Part shown: positions 17,539 through 26,700 of the stretch, piece after piece
How the letters are laid out: each line of letters begins with the position of its first letter
How positions within the stretch are numbered: the stretch's first letter is position 1
Source of the DNA: Allobosea robiniae
Lineage (GTDB): Bacteria; Pseudomonadota; Alphaproteobacteria; Rhizobiales; Beijerinckiaceae
DNA: 64,000 nucleotides
Direction of reading: 5' to 3'
Assembly: GCF_900102525.1 (NCBI RefSeq)
Contig: NZ_FNBZ01000008.1
Span: 240,557 to 304,556, forward strand
Notes under the pieces: model-generated
Told to the model about the DNA's origin: nothing
Databases searched by the model: none
What the model saw: the letters and a program-made list of their open reading frames with translations, nothing else
Position numbers and translations under genes: made by a program

Positions 17539-18924
17539 ATGGCGCTGACACTGACGATCGAGAACGAGACCTCGCTGCCCGATGGCGGCCCGCTCAGCGT
17601 GACCACCAGCGGCGGACGCGGCCTCGATATCGGCCGCGACCAGCATCTCGACTGGGCCCTGCCCGATCCCTCGCGCGCCGTCTCCGGCCGCCATTGCGAG
17701 ATCCGCTTCCGGGACGGCGGCTGGTGGCTGCGCGACATCTCGACCAACGGCACCTTCGTCAATGGCGGCGAGCATCGCGTCCAGTCGCCCTACCGGCTCC
17801 AGAACGGCGACCGGCTCGAGATCGGCCATTACCTGATCGCCGTCGCCATCGACGAGGAGGCCGGACAGGCCTCGGAAACGGCCGCCCCACCCCCACCTTA
17901 TGCCGCGCAGCCCGACTCGCTCTGGGCGCCGAGCGAGGAAGCCGCCCCACCGATTCCGCGCCGCGACCTGATGCCGCCGAGCCATGCCAGGCCGGTCCAT
18001 GCCGGTTTCATCGACTGGGCAACCGACATCCCGGCCCCGAGCGCCGAACCGGCACCACCACCTGCGCAGGATTGGTCGCCCCCCGTCGCGCGGACCGACG
18101 ATTTCGCCTGGGCGCCGCTCCAGCCGCCACCCGCACCGGCGCAGGAGCCGGTGGTGGCGATGCCGACCCCGCGCCGGCCTCCGGCAAGCCGCGCTGCGGA
18201 CGCCAACCCCTGGGACGAGCCCGTCGAGGATCCGGTTCCGCCCGAGACCCCGGCCGAGCCGCCTCCGGTGCCCGCCATCCCGCCTCCCCCCGCCCCGGCC
18301 TTCCCGGCCGAGCCCGCGGCGCAGCCGGGCGCAGCCGCACCGATCTCGATGGGCGAGTTCATGCAGCGCTTCGCGAAGGGTGCCGGCGTCTCGCCGCAGG
18401 CGCTGGCGACGCAGGACCCCGGCGCCTTCGCCGAGCAGCTCGGCGGCCTGATGCGTCTGATCGCCGAGGAGCTGAAGGGCCTGCTCGCCGCCCGTGCCGA
18501 GACCAAGCGCATCGCCCGCAGCACCAGCCAGACGATGATCCAGGCACAGGACAACAACCCGCTGAAATTCTCGCCTACGGTCGACGACGCCCTGCAACTG
18601 ATCTTCGGCCAGCCGCGCAGCGGCTATCTCGATGCCAGGCGCGCCTTCGACGAGAGTTTTCGCGACCTCAAGGCTCACCAGATCAAGACCTACTCGGCCA
18701 TGCAGCACGCGCTGAAAATGCTGGTCGAGGATCTCGACCCGCAGGCGATCACCGAAGCGACGGCACAGGATGGCGGCATCGGCGGGCTGATCGGCTCGCG
18801 CAAGGCGAAGATGTGGGAGGCCTATGTCGCGCGCTGGGACGCCAAGACCGCTCCTTACGAGAACGGTCTCGTCGACGCCTTCATGATCTATTTCGCCGAG
18901 TGCTACGACCGCGGCGGGAAGTGA
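17539..18924 (+). CDS. tagH: T6SS-associated FHA-domain protein TagH (Fha)
   Basis: 461 aa. The N-terminal FHA domain (about 15-95) contains LDIGRDQHLDWALPDPSRAVSGRHCEI and LRDISTNGTFVNG, with the phosphothreonine-binding Arg, Ser-x-x-His and Asn residues intact. A long Pro/Ala-rich linker (115-285) follows, then a helical C-terminal domain (300-461; MGEFMQRFAKGAGV ... MWEAYVARWDAK) typical of TagH. In known systems this protein reads the phosphothreonine made by PpkA and switches on assembly; ppkA and pppA are at 28158-31081. The gene lies away from them, directly downstream of a RIME-like repeat and upstream of a cloverleaf repeat. Confidence 0.92.
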   Translation: MALTLTIENETSLPDGGPLSVTTSGGRGLDIGRDQHLDWALPDPSRAVSGRHCEIRFRDGGWWLRDISTNGTFVNGGEHRVQSPYRLQNGDRLEIGHYLIAVAIDEEAGQASETAAPPPPYAAQPDSLWAPSEEAAPPIPRRDLMPPSHARPVHAGFIDWATDIPAPSAEPAPPPAQDWSPPVARTDDFAWAPLQPPPAPAQEPVVAMPTPRRPPASRAADANPWDEPVEDPVPPETPAEPPPVPAIPPPPAPAFPAEPAAQPGAAAPISMGEFMQRFAKGAGVSPQALATQDPGAFAEQLGGLMRLIAEELKGLLAARAETKRIARSTSQTMIQAQDNNPLKFSPTVDDALQLIFGQPRSGYLDARRAFDESFRDLKAHQIKTYSAMQHALKMLVEDLDPQAITEATAQDGGIGGLIGSRKAKMWEAYVARWDAKTAPYENGLVDAFMIYFAECYDRGGK

Positions 18925-18935
18925 CGGCGCCTCGT

Positions 18936-19028
18936 CGTCATGCTCGCCCTCGTGGCGAGCATCCACGTCTTGAACGCGAGCTTCGACCAGCGAAGACGTG
19001 GATGGTCGGGACAAGCCCGACCATGACG
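18936..19028. repeat. Cloverleaf (four-way junction) palindromic repeat
   Basis: An outer stem CGTCA/TGACG (18936-18940, 19024-19028) encloses three further stems with no unpaired base at the junction: TGCTCGCC/GGCGAGCA (18941-18961), TCCACGTCTT/AAGACGTGGA (18962-19002) and TGGTCGGG/CCCGACCA (19003-19023). It fills the convergent gap between tagH and ridA. Similar elements are, to my knowledge, dispersed in Bradyrhizobium and Bosea-type genomes. It may act as a bidirectional terminator. Confidence 0.75.
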
Positions 19029-19049
19029 CTACCGGGGAACGCGCGAGGA

Positions 19050-19403
19050 TCAGCCCTTCGCCGCGACCGCGGTAATCTCGATGGCGTAGCCGGGCGAGGC
19101 CAGCTTCGCCTCGACGGTCGCGCGCGCCGGGGAATGGCCCTTCGCCACCCACTTGTCCCAGACCGCGTTCATCTCGCCGATCTTGCTGATATCGGTGAGG
19201 AAGATCTGGACGCTGAGGATGCGCTCCTTGCGGCTTCCGGCCTGCGCCAGCGTATCCTCCAGCAGAGCGAGAACCTCCTCGGTCTGCTCGGTCAGCGAAG
19301 CGCCCTCGGTCTTCTCGGCGACATGGCCGGCGAGGAAGACGATGCCGTTGAAGATGGCGGCGTCGCAGTAGCGGGCGGCCAGTCCGATGCGTTCGATGGT
19401 CAT
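19050..19403 (-). CDS. RidA family (enamine/imine deaminase-like) protein
   Basis: RidA-family proteins hydrolyse reactive enamine/imine intermediates; subfamilies vary. The start at 19403 (MTIERIGLAARYCDAAIFNG) gives 117 aa. Visible family elements are VFLAGHVAEKTEGASLTEQTEEVLALLEDTLAQAG, LSVQIFLTDISKIGEMNAVWDKWVAKGHSPARATVEAKLASPGYAIEI. The catalytic Arg of canonical RidA corresponds to the R of SPARATVE, so activity is plausible. It lies 62 bp after the unknown 260-aa gene on the same strand, in a possible PAAR-unknown-RidA operon. That position is odd for a metabolic gene. Confidence 0.9.
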   Translation of the reverse strand: MTIERIGLAARYCDAAIFNGIVFLAGHVAEKTEGASLTEQTEEVLALLEDTLAQAGSRKERILSVQIFLTDISKIGEMNAVWDKWVAKGHSPARATVEAKLASPGYAIEITAVAAKG

Positions 19404-19465
19404 GGGCTTTGCATCCTGTCGCGGGAGAAATGGAGAAGCCCGCTTGGCCCGCCAGCCCTGCCCGG

Positions 19466-20248
19466 TCAAGCCGGCGGCAGTGCCAGGATCTCGCGAATGG
19501 CGCGCGGCTGGAGCTGACGCGGCGCATCTTCCATCGCGACCTTGTAATAGCCGAGGATGCTGAGCTGCTCATAGGTCGCCCAGATCGAATCGTCCTCGAA
19601 GGCGGCCATCCGCTCCTCGAAATTCAGGATCATGCCGTATTCCATGCCGACACCGCGCTCGATCGGGGGCGGGGTCGGCTTGCTGCGCTTCTGCGCTTCG
19701 GCCGCAGCGAAGGCGGCGAGCGCGCCCGGCCGCCAGACCTGCTCATAGGCCGCGACGATATCGGCCACGGCCTCGCCCTTGCTCGTCAGCACCCGCCGGC
19801 AGGCATCGGCGAAGGCATCGGTCAGCCCGTTCGCCTCGGCAGCGGAATCGGCCTTGTTGTAGTCGACCCGCAACGGCTCGACATAGCCGAACAGGTTCTC
19901 GAGCTGCCGCGCCGCCGGCCCTGCCAGGAACAGCCAGGGAAAGGCGCCGTCGATCGAGATCTGGCCGGGCAGGAGATGCGCCGCCTGCTCGCCATCATCG
20001 GCCCGGAAGAACTGGCGCACCGCCGCCGTGCAGCTCACGTTGGGCACCGGCAGGATCGGGCGCTTGCGCCGGGCGGGATCGCGGATCAGTGCCATGAAGC
20101 AAAGAGTTTCAGCGACGCGCCCGTTGCGGGCGAGCCCATGGTTCTTCGCCCGCCTCTGGTCGGAGGACAGACGCTGTACCATCTTGTGGCGGAAGCGCTC
20201 GTACCTGGCTTCCGCGCGATCCGGGACCGTCCGCCTGTTCTTCGCCAT
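19466..20248 (-). CDS. Unknown protein downstream of the PAAR gene
   Basis: 260 aa with no family I recognise. It has a very basic N-terminus (first ~45 residues, MAKNRRTVPDRAEARYERFRHK), no signal peptide and no transmembrane segment. It then has a mixed alpha/beta region with FPWLFLAGPAARQLENLFGYVEPLRVDYNKADS and an acidic aromatic C-terminus (MEYGMILNFEERMAAFEDDSIWATYEQLSILGYYKVAMEDAPRQ). It starts 67 bp after the PAAR stop and precedes ridA. Genes just after PAAR genes often encode T6SS cargo, adaptors or immunity proteins, so that is the leading hypothesis. A housekeeping gene caught in the locus is the alternative. Confidence 0.6.
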   Translation of the reverse strand: MAKNRRTVPDRAEARYERFRHKMVQRLSSDQRRAKNHGLARNGRVAETLCFMALIRDPARRKRPILPVPNVSCTAAVRQFFRADDGEQAAHLLPGQISIDGAFPWLFLAGPAARQLENLFGYVEPLRVDYNKADSAAEANGLTDAFADACRRVLTSKGEAVADIVAAYEQVWRPGALAAFAAAEAQKRSKPTPPPIERGVGMEYGMILNFEERMAAFEDDSIWATYEQLSILGYYKVAMEDAPRQLQPRAIREILALPPA

Positions 20249-20315
20249 CGCACCCCGCAGCGAGAAAACGATTCCGCTTCAACGGCTTGCGCCGCCGCCT
20301 TGAATCAATCTGTCA

Positions 20316-20825
20316 TCAGCCGCCGATGATCACCGTCGGCAACCCCATCATGATCTTGTTGGGCGGGCCCAGCGCCTCGAGGACCGTGTCGCCCATCCGG
20401 CAAGCCGGCAGGTTGTTGATCAGCACGGTCTGCGAGCCGTCGATGACGACCCCGGGCCCATGCGTCGGCAGCGGCAACGGGCCGAGCGGCGTCAGGCAGA
20501 TATGGATATCGGCGCCGCCTGCCGCGCCTGTGATCATCGAGCCCATGCTGGCGGCGGCCGTGTTCTTGGCGGTTTCCTCGGCGGCAATGGCGGCCGGCGC
20601 TCCCGGCGTCCCGGCGGCGGCGACGGTGGCAGCCTGAGCCGCCTGCAGCGCCGCATCGGAAGTCGCCTTGGCCCCCTGGATCGCAGCAGCCGCCGCAGCC
20701 GGCACACCGCGCCAGGCCAGCATCCCGCCGATGATCACGTTCGTGCTGCCCGGGCCGGGCTGGAGCATGCCCGGCAGCGGATGCAGCACCGGGTCCATGA
20801 CGCGTGCGGCCGGTCCCTTGGGCAT
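20316..20825 (-). CDS. PAAR-domain spike tip protein
   Basis: PAAR proteins sharpen the VgrG tip and carry cargo. The start at 20825 (MPKGPAARVMDPVLHPLPG) gives 169 aa and has a strong GGGGAGG ribosome site; the frame extends 22 codons further without good signals. The N-terminal PAAR part has RVMDPVLHPL and GPGSTNVIIGG. It is interrupted by an Ala-rich helical insertion (about 50-100). The C-terminal half then resumes with DIHICLTPLGPLPLPTHGPGVVIDGS, VLINNLPACRMGDTVLEALGPPN and a final TVIIGG. There is no toxin extension. Divergent from tssK. Confidence 0.9.
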   Translation of the reverse strand: MPKGPAARVMDPVLHPLPGMLQPGPGSTNVIIGGMLAWRGVPAAAAAAIQGAKATSDAALQAAQAATVAAAGTPGAPAAIAAEETAKNTAAASMGSMITGAAGGADIHICLTPLGPLPLPTHGPGVVIDGSQTVLINNLPACRMGDTVLEALGPPNKIMMGLPTVIIGG

Positions 20826-21004
20826 GCGGGCCTCCCCTGCTCGAACGGATTCGTACTTCCGAGCACTGCCTTGAAAATCGCTCCGCCGCATCCTTCAAGT
20901 CAATGACGGCGACACGCGCGCGACGCGCTAGCATTCGTTTGGTGACGCTTGGGTAGGACCCGTAGTAAGCTCGCCCAGCCTGCCTTCGAGTGAGCGAGAC
21001 CGGA

Positions 21005-22342
21005 ATGTCGTGGTACAGCAAGGTCGTCTGGTCGGAAGGACTGTTTCTCAGGCCGCACCACTTCCAGCAAAGCGACCGCTATCTCGAAAACCTGCTGGAA
21101 AGCCGCGTCAGGAACGTCACGCCCTATCCATGGGGCTTCTCGGTGCTGGAGATCGACCGCGACCTCGCCCAGCAGAGCCGCATCGGCCTGCGCCGCGCCG
21201 TCGGCGTGATGCCGGACGGCACGCCTTTCGCATTGCCTGACAACAGCCCGCTCCCGGCCGCGATCGAGGTTCCCGAGAACGCCGCCGGCCAGATCGTCTG
21301 GCTCTCGCTGCCGCTCGCCGCCGCCAATACGCGGGAGGTCGAGGACACGCTGAACGGCTCGGCCAGCCGCTACGTTCCCGCGAACGAGATGCTGATCGAC
21401 TCCACCGCCTCGCTGCGGACGGAAGAAGAGATCGACGTCGCCCATCCGCGCCTGACGCTGGAGCTGCGCAAGACCTCGAAGGCCGGCTATGTCGGCCTCG
21501 CGCTCGGCCGCATCCTCGAAGTGCGCGACCGCGCCATCCTCTTCGACGAGAAATTCGCCCCGCCCGTGCTGGTCTGCTCGGCCTATCCGGTGATCGAGGG
21601 CTGGCTCGACCGCGTCATCGGCTGGATCGACAACAAGTTGGAGGAACTCGCCCGCTATGCCGCCGATCCGACGGCCGGCGGCGGCCTGCAGAGCGCCGAT
21701 TATTTCGTGCTCCAGCTCCTCAACCGCAGCATCCCCGTGCTGAAGCACATGCGCCGCTCGCGCTTTGTCCATCCCGAGCGGCTGTTCTCGACCTTCCTCG
21801 CGCTCGCCGGCGAACTCGCGACCTTCACGACGGCCGAGCGCCGCGCCCGCGACTATCCTCCTTACGACCATGACGACCTGGAGAACTGCTTCGCCCCGGT
21901 GGTGCGCGACATCCAGGACTTCCTCTCCGCCAATCTCGGCCGCCGCGCGATCCGGCTGGAGATCGTCGAGCGCGCGCAGAACGCCTTCATGTCGACGATC
22001 CGCGACCGCAGCCTGGTGCGCAACGCGACGCTGGTGCTGGAAGTGGCGGCCCGCCGCCCGCTGACCGAGATCCAGGCGCAGTTCCCGCAGCTCTTCAAGA
22101 TCGGCCCGAACACCAAGATGAACGAGATCGTCCATGCCCATCTGCCGGGCATCAATCTCGTTCATCTGCCGACGCCGCCGCCGCAGATCCGCGCGCTGAC
22201 GGATCATGTCTATTTCTATCTCGACCGCACCTCGCCGCTCTGGCCGGAATTCTCGACGGCGAGTTCGATCGGCATGCATTTTTCCGGTGACTGGCCCGAT
22301 CTCGAACTCGAGCTCTGGGCCGTTCTGGAGGGCAGGCGATGA
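21005..22342 (+). CDS. tssK: T6SS baseplate-membrane connector TssK
   Basis: TssK joins the baseplate to the TssL-TssM membrane complex. ATG 21005 (MSWYSKVVWSEGLFLRPHHFQQSDRYLE) gives 445 aa and the exact family N-terminus; a GTG at 20990 is in frame but less likely. Other family marks are the ENLLESRVRNVTPYPWGF segment and the C-terminal domain ending with SFT-type beta strands (DHVYFYLDRTSPLWPEF, SIGMHFSGDWPDLELELWAVLE). It overlaps tssL by ATGA, heading a tight plus-strand operon tssK-L-M-tagF-pppA-ppkA. Confidence 0.96.
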   Translation: MSWYSKVVWSEGLFLRPHHFQQSDRYLENLLESRVRNVTPYPWGFSVLEIDRDLAQQSRIGLRRAVGVMPDGTPFALPDNSPLPAAIEVPENAAGQIVWLSLPLAAANTREVEDTLNGSASRYVPANEMLIDSTASLRTEEEIDVAHPRLTLELRKTSKAGYVGLALGRILEVRDRAILFDEKFAPPVLVCSAYPVIEGWLDRVIGWIDNKLEELARYAADPTAGGGLQSADYFVLQLLNRSIPVLKHMRRSRFVHPERLFSTFLALAGELATFTTAERRARDYPPYDHDDLENCFAPVVRDIQDFLSANLGRRAIRLEIVERAQNAFMSTIRDRSLVRNATLVLEVAARRPLTEIQAQFPQLFKIGPNTKMNEIVHAHLPGINLVHLPTPPPQIRALTDHVYFYLDRTSPLWPEFSTASSIGMHFSGDWPDLELELWAVLEGRR

Positions 22343-23784
22343 GCGATCCGGGTTCGCCTTCAGATCCGTTCGGCCGCTCCGAGCGCACGATCATCAGGCC
22401 GAACCCCGGCGGGCGCCGCGCGCCCCTGCCACCCGCTCCCGCCGCGCCGGCACCCGCCGCTCCGCAGGCGCCCCAGCCCTATCAGCCGCCGCAGGTGCCC
22501 TCACCTGGCGTGCCCGGCACCGGCGACGAATGGATGTCGCAGCCGGCGCCGATCCCGCAGCGGCAGGCGCCTCCGCCTCCGGTCGGCGGCGGCCAGTCCC
22601 TGCCCCGCCGCGACCAGCTCCTGACGCCGAACGCCAACCCGCTGCTGCGCGCAGCAGGCCCGCTCCTGCTCCTGCTCGGGCGGATGCGCGCCAATCTCTC
22701 CAACGCGCCCTTCGCCCAGCTTCTCGGGCAGGTCGGCGAGTCCATCGAAGCTTTCGAGCATGAGGTCCGCGCCGCCGGGGTCTCGGCCGAGACCGCGCAG
22801 ACCGCGAAATACGTCATCGCCGCCAGCGCCGACGACATTGTCCAGAATATCCCAGGCGACGACCGCCATGTCTGGACGCAGTACAGCATGCTCTCGCGCT
22901 TCTTCGGCGAGCGCATCGGCGGCGTCCGCTTCTTCGAGATGCTCGACAAGGCCAAGGCCGATCCATCGGTCAATTACGACCTGTTGGAGCTGATGCATGC
23001 CTGCCTGGCCTTGGGCTTCCAGGGCATCCACCGGACGTCCGCGGGCGGCGCCAACAATCTCCAGACGATCCAGCGCAACCTGTTCGAGACGCTGCGGCGG
23101 GTGAAGCAGCCCGACCCCGAGCTCTCGCCACGCTGGCGCGGGCAGGCGATCGCGCAGGCCGTCGCCGGCTTCAAGGTGCCGGTCTGGTCGGTGGCGGCGA
23201 TCGCAGCCATAGCCCTGCTCGGCGTCTATTTCGTCTTCCGCGCCCTGCTCGCCGGCAATGCCGAGGCGGCCTCGACAGCCCTGCTCTCGGTCCATCCCAA
23301 GGGCGAGATCGGCATCATGCGCAAGGTCTTCTCGGCCCCGCCGCCACCTCCCCCGCCGCCGGCGCAGCCGCCCAAGGTCTGCGCCGCGGTGCAGCCGCCG
23401 ATCGTCTGCCTGGTGACGCCCAACATCGTCATCGTTCGCCTCGTCGGCATCACCCTGTTCGAGCCGGGCCAGGCGGGCGTGCGCACGGAATTCCAGCCCC
23501 TGATCGAGCGCATCGCCGCCGTGCTGGAGCAGGAGGGCGGCGCCATCAAGGTCGTCGGCCATAGCGACAACGTGCCGATCCGCACCGCCCGTTTCCCGTC
23601 GAACCTCGTCTTGTCGCAGGCCCGCGCGAAGGCCGTCGGCGACGTGCTCAAGACCAAGCTCAGCAAGCCGGACCGGATCACCACCGAGGGCAAGGGTGCC
23701 GACGCCCCCATCGCACCCAACAACACCGCCGATGGACGCGCCCAGAACCGGCGCGTCGAGATCCTGATCCAGCGTCAGAACTAG
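22339..23784 (+). CDS. tssL: T6SS membrane protein TssL with C-terminal OmpA domain
   Basis: 481 aa. The Pro-rich cytoplasmic N-terminus carries DPFGRSERTIIRPNPGGR, and Thr17 here is a candidate PpkA target by analogy with Agrobacterium TssL Thr14. A DotU domain follows (about 95-275; RFFGERIGGVRFFEMLDKAKADP is diagnostic). There is one membrane segment at about 280-300 (VPVWSVAAIAAIALLGVYFVF) and a periplasmic OmpA-type peptidoglycan-binding domain (about 370-481; VVGHSDNVPIRTARFPSN, QNRRVEI). An 'evolved' TssL of this type is expected where no TssJ or TagL is encoded. It overlaps tssK; tssM follows after 12 bp. Confidence 0.96.
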   Translation: MSDPGSPSDPFGRSERTIIRPNPGGRRAPLPPAPAAPAPAAPQAPQPYQPPQVPSPGVPGTGDEWMSQPAPIPQRQAPPPPVGGGQSLPRRDQLLTPNANPLLRAAGPLLLLLGRMRANLSNAPFAQLLGQVGESIEAFEHEVRAAGVSAETAQTAKYVIAASADDIVQNIPGDDRHVWTQYSMLSRFFGERIGGVRFFEMLDKAKADPSVNYDLLELMHACLALGFQGIHRTSAGGANNLQTIQRNLFETLRRVKQPDPELSPRWRGQAIAQAVAGFKVPVWSVAAIAAIALLGVYFVFRALLAGNAEAASTALLSVHPKGEIGIMRKVFSAPPPPPPPPAQPPKVCAAVQPPIVCLVTPNIVIVRLVGITLFEPGQAGVRTEFQPLIERIAAVLEQEGGAIKVVGHSDNVPIRTARFPSNLVLSQARAKAVGDVLKTKLSKPDRITTEGKGADAPIAPNNTADGRAQNRRVEILIQRQN

Positions 23785-23796
23785 GAGGGCGATCTT

Positions 23797-26700
23797 ATGA
23801 ACCTCGCCACCTGGCTGCGTATCGTAGCGATCCTGATCGGCGCGCTCGCGCTCGCCGCGCTGATCTGGTTCGGCGGCCCCTTCGTCGCCTTCGGCGATGT
23901 CCGGCCGTTCGAGTCTTTCTGGGTGCGCCTGCCCATCGCCGTGCTGCTTCTGCTCGGTGCGCTCGTCTGGATCGGCTTCATCGTCATCCGCCGCCGCAAG
24001 GCCACCGCCGCGCTCACCGAGGCGCTGGAAAAGGAGGAGACGACCGGCGACGGCGCCGCCCTCTCCAGCGCGATGAAGGATGCGCTGGCGACCTTGAAGA
24101 GTGCGCGCGGCAAGGGCAGTGACTATCTCTACGACCTGCCCTGGTACGTGATCATCGGCCCGCCCGGCGCCGGCAAGACCACCGCGCTGATCAATTCAGG
24201 CCTGAAATTCCCGCTGGCGCGCGGCGCGACGCCGGCCGCCGTCGCCGGCTCCGGCGGCACGCGCTATTGCGACTGGTGGTTCGCCGAGGACGCGGTGCTG
24301 ATCGACACCGCCGGCCGCTACACCACGCAGGACACCGACACGAAAGCCGAGAAGTCGAGCTGGTTTTCCTTCCTCGACCTGCTCAAGACCAATCGCCCGC
24401 GCCAGCCGATCAACGGTGTCCTCGTCGCCATCAGTGTCGAGGACCTGCTGACCTCCTCGCCCGAAGAGATCGCCGCCCATGCCGACGCGATCCGCGCCCG
24501 CCTGCTCGAACTGCACGAGCGGCTGAAGGTCGATTTCCCGGTCTATGCCATCTTCACCAAGGCCGACCTGATCGCCGGCTTCAACGAGTTCTTCGGCCAG
24601 TTGACCGAGCCCCAGCGGCGCATGGTCTGGGGCCACACCTTCCAGACCGCCGACAAGACCCGCAACATGATCGGCGACGTGCCGCCGGAATATGACGCGC
24701 TGATCGAGCGGCTGAACGAGCGCCTGCCCGATCGGCTCCAGGACGAACACAACCCGACCGCGCGCGCCCAGATCTTCGGCTTCCCGAGCCAGATGGCGAC
24801 GCTGAAGCGCTCCATCGTCGATTTCCTGACCCCCGTCTTCGAGCCGACGCGCTACCACGCCAATGCGACCTTGCGCGGCTTCTACTTCACCTCGGGCACG
24901 CAAGAGGGAACACCGATCGACCAGTTGATCGGCGCGCTCTCGCGCAATTTCGGCTCGGACCACGCCGGCGCGGCCTCCTTCTCCGGCAAGGGCAAGAGCT
25001 ATTTCCTGACCGAGCTGGTCCAGAAGGTCGTGATCGGCGAATCCGGCTGGGTCTCGACCGATCTCGGCGCCGCTCGCCGCACGACGGCTTTGCGCATCGC
25101 CGGCTTCGCCACGGTCGCGCTGCTCTCGCTCGCCGCGCTCGGCCTGTGGTGGACGAGTTTTTCGCGCAACAGCGATCTGATCACCGCCACCAATTACGGG
25201 CTCTCGGATTATCGCAGCGCCGCAGCGCCGGTGCTGCAGGAGACCACGATCTCCGACCGCAATTTCAGCCGCGTCCTGCCACTGCTGCACAAGCTGCGGA
25301 ACATGCCGGCAGGCTATGCGACGAAATCCGAGCCGACGCCAACGCTGGCGACCTTCGGCCTCAGCCAGCGCGATCGCCTGCAGAACGCGACCGAGATCAC
25401 CTATCAGCAGGCGCTGGAGCGGATGCTGCGCTCGCGCATCATCTTCCGGCTGGAGGAGCAGCTCGAGGCCAACGCCAACAATCCCGGCTTCGTCTATGAG
25501 GCGCTGAAGGTCTACATGATGGTCGGCGGCCAGGCGAAGCTGGACCGCGAGCTCGTCACGTCCTGGATGCGGCTCGACTGGGCCGAGAACCTCTTCCCCG
25601 GCCCGGCCAACGCCAAGGGGCGCGAGGCACTGGAAGAACACCTCGCCGCCATGCTCGATCTCGACGAGGGCACGGGCGAGCCGATCGTCAAGCTCAACCA
25701 GTCGCTGATCGAGCAGAGCCAGCGCACGCTGCGCCGCCTCAGCATCGCCGAGCGCGCCTACGAACTGCTGCGCACGCAATCCCGCAGCGAGAGCCAGAAG
25801 GACTGGGTCGTCTCGCAGCGCGGCGGCTCGGATGTGCGCCTGGTCTTCGAAGGCATCACCGGGGAAGATCTCGACCAGATCCGCGTGCCCTATTTCTACA
25901 CCTATGACGGCTTCCAGGACGCCTTCATCGCCCGACTCGGCGATATCGGCGACCAGATCGAGCGGGAGCGCTGGGTGCTCGGCGAAAACCTCGACCAGCA
26001 GGCGATCACGGCTCAGTACGCCACGCTCTTCCCTGACCTGATGAAGCTCTACAGCCGCGACTATATCGCGAGCTGGCAGCGCATGCTGAAGCGCCTGAAG
26101 CTCCGGCCGCTCAACGCCGACAAGCCGCGCTATGTCGCGCTCAGTGCCATTAGCGCCGCGACCTCGCCCTTCAAGCAGGTGCTGGAATCCCTGCGCGACG
26201 AGACGCAGCTCACCAAGGAGCGGCCCAACGCCAAGAAGGCGGTTGCACAGGCCGCGGCGCAGGCCGCCGCCGATACGCTCGCGCGGCGCGCGAGCAATGC
26301 ACTGAGCCGTCTCGGCGCCAATCTCCCGCTGGCGGCGCCCGGCGTTGACCGTATTCTCGCGGGTGGCGGCGCCGACACCGCGCTCGGTGCCGATATCGAA
26401 TCCCAGTTCAAGCCGTTCCACGTCCTCGTCGATGGCGATCTCGGCCGCCGGCCGGTGGACCAGCTCCTCCAGACTTTCGCGGAGATCAACCAGAACCTCG
26501 CCACGGCCGCAACGAATCCGGCACAATCGGCGGCGGCCAATGCCGCGCTCGTGCCGCTGATCGCGACGCTGCGTGCCAACTCCTCGCGCTATCCCGCGCC
26601 CTTCGATGGCATGGTCATCCAGGCGGTCAACGATTTCGAGGGCGACGCCACCGGCGCGACCGTCGCCCTGCTGCGGCAGGCCCTGGCCGAGCAAGTCACG

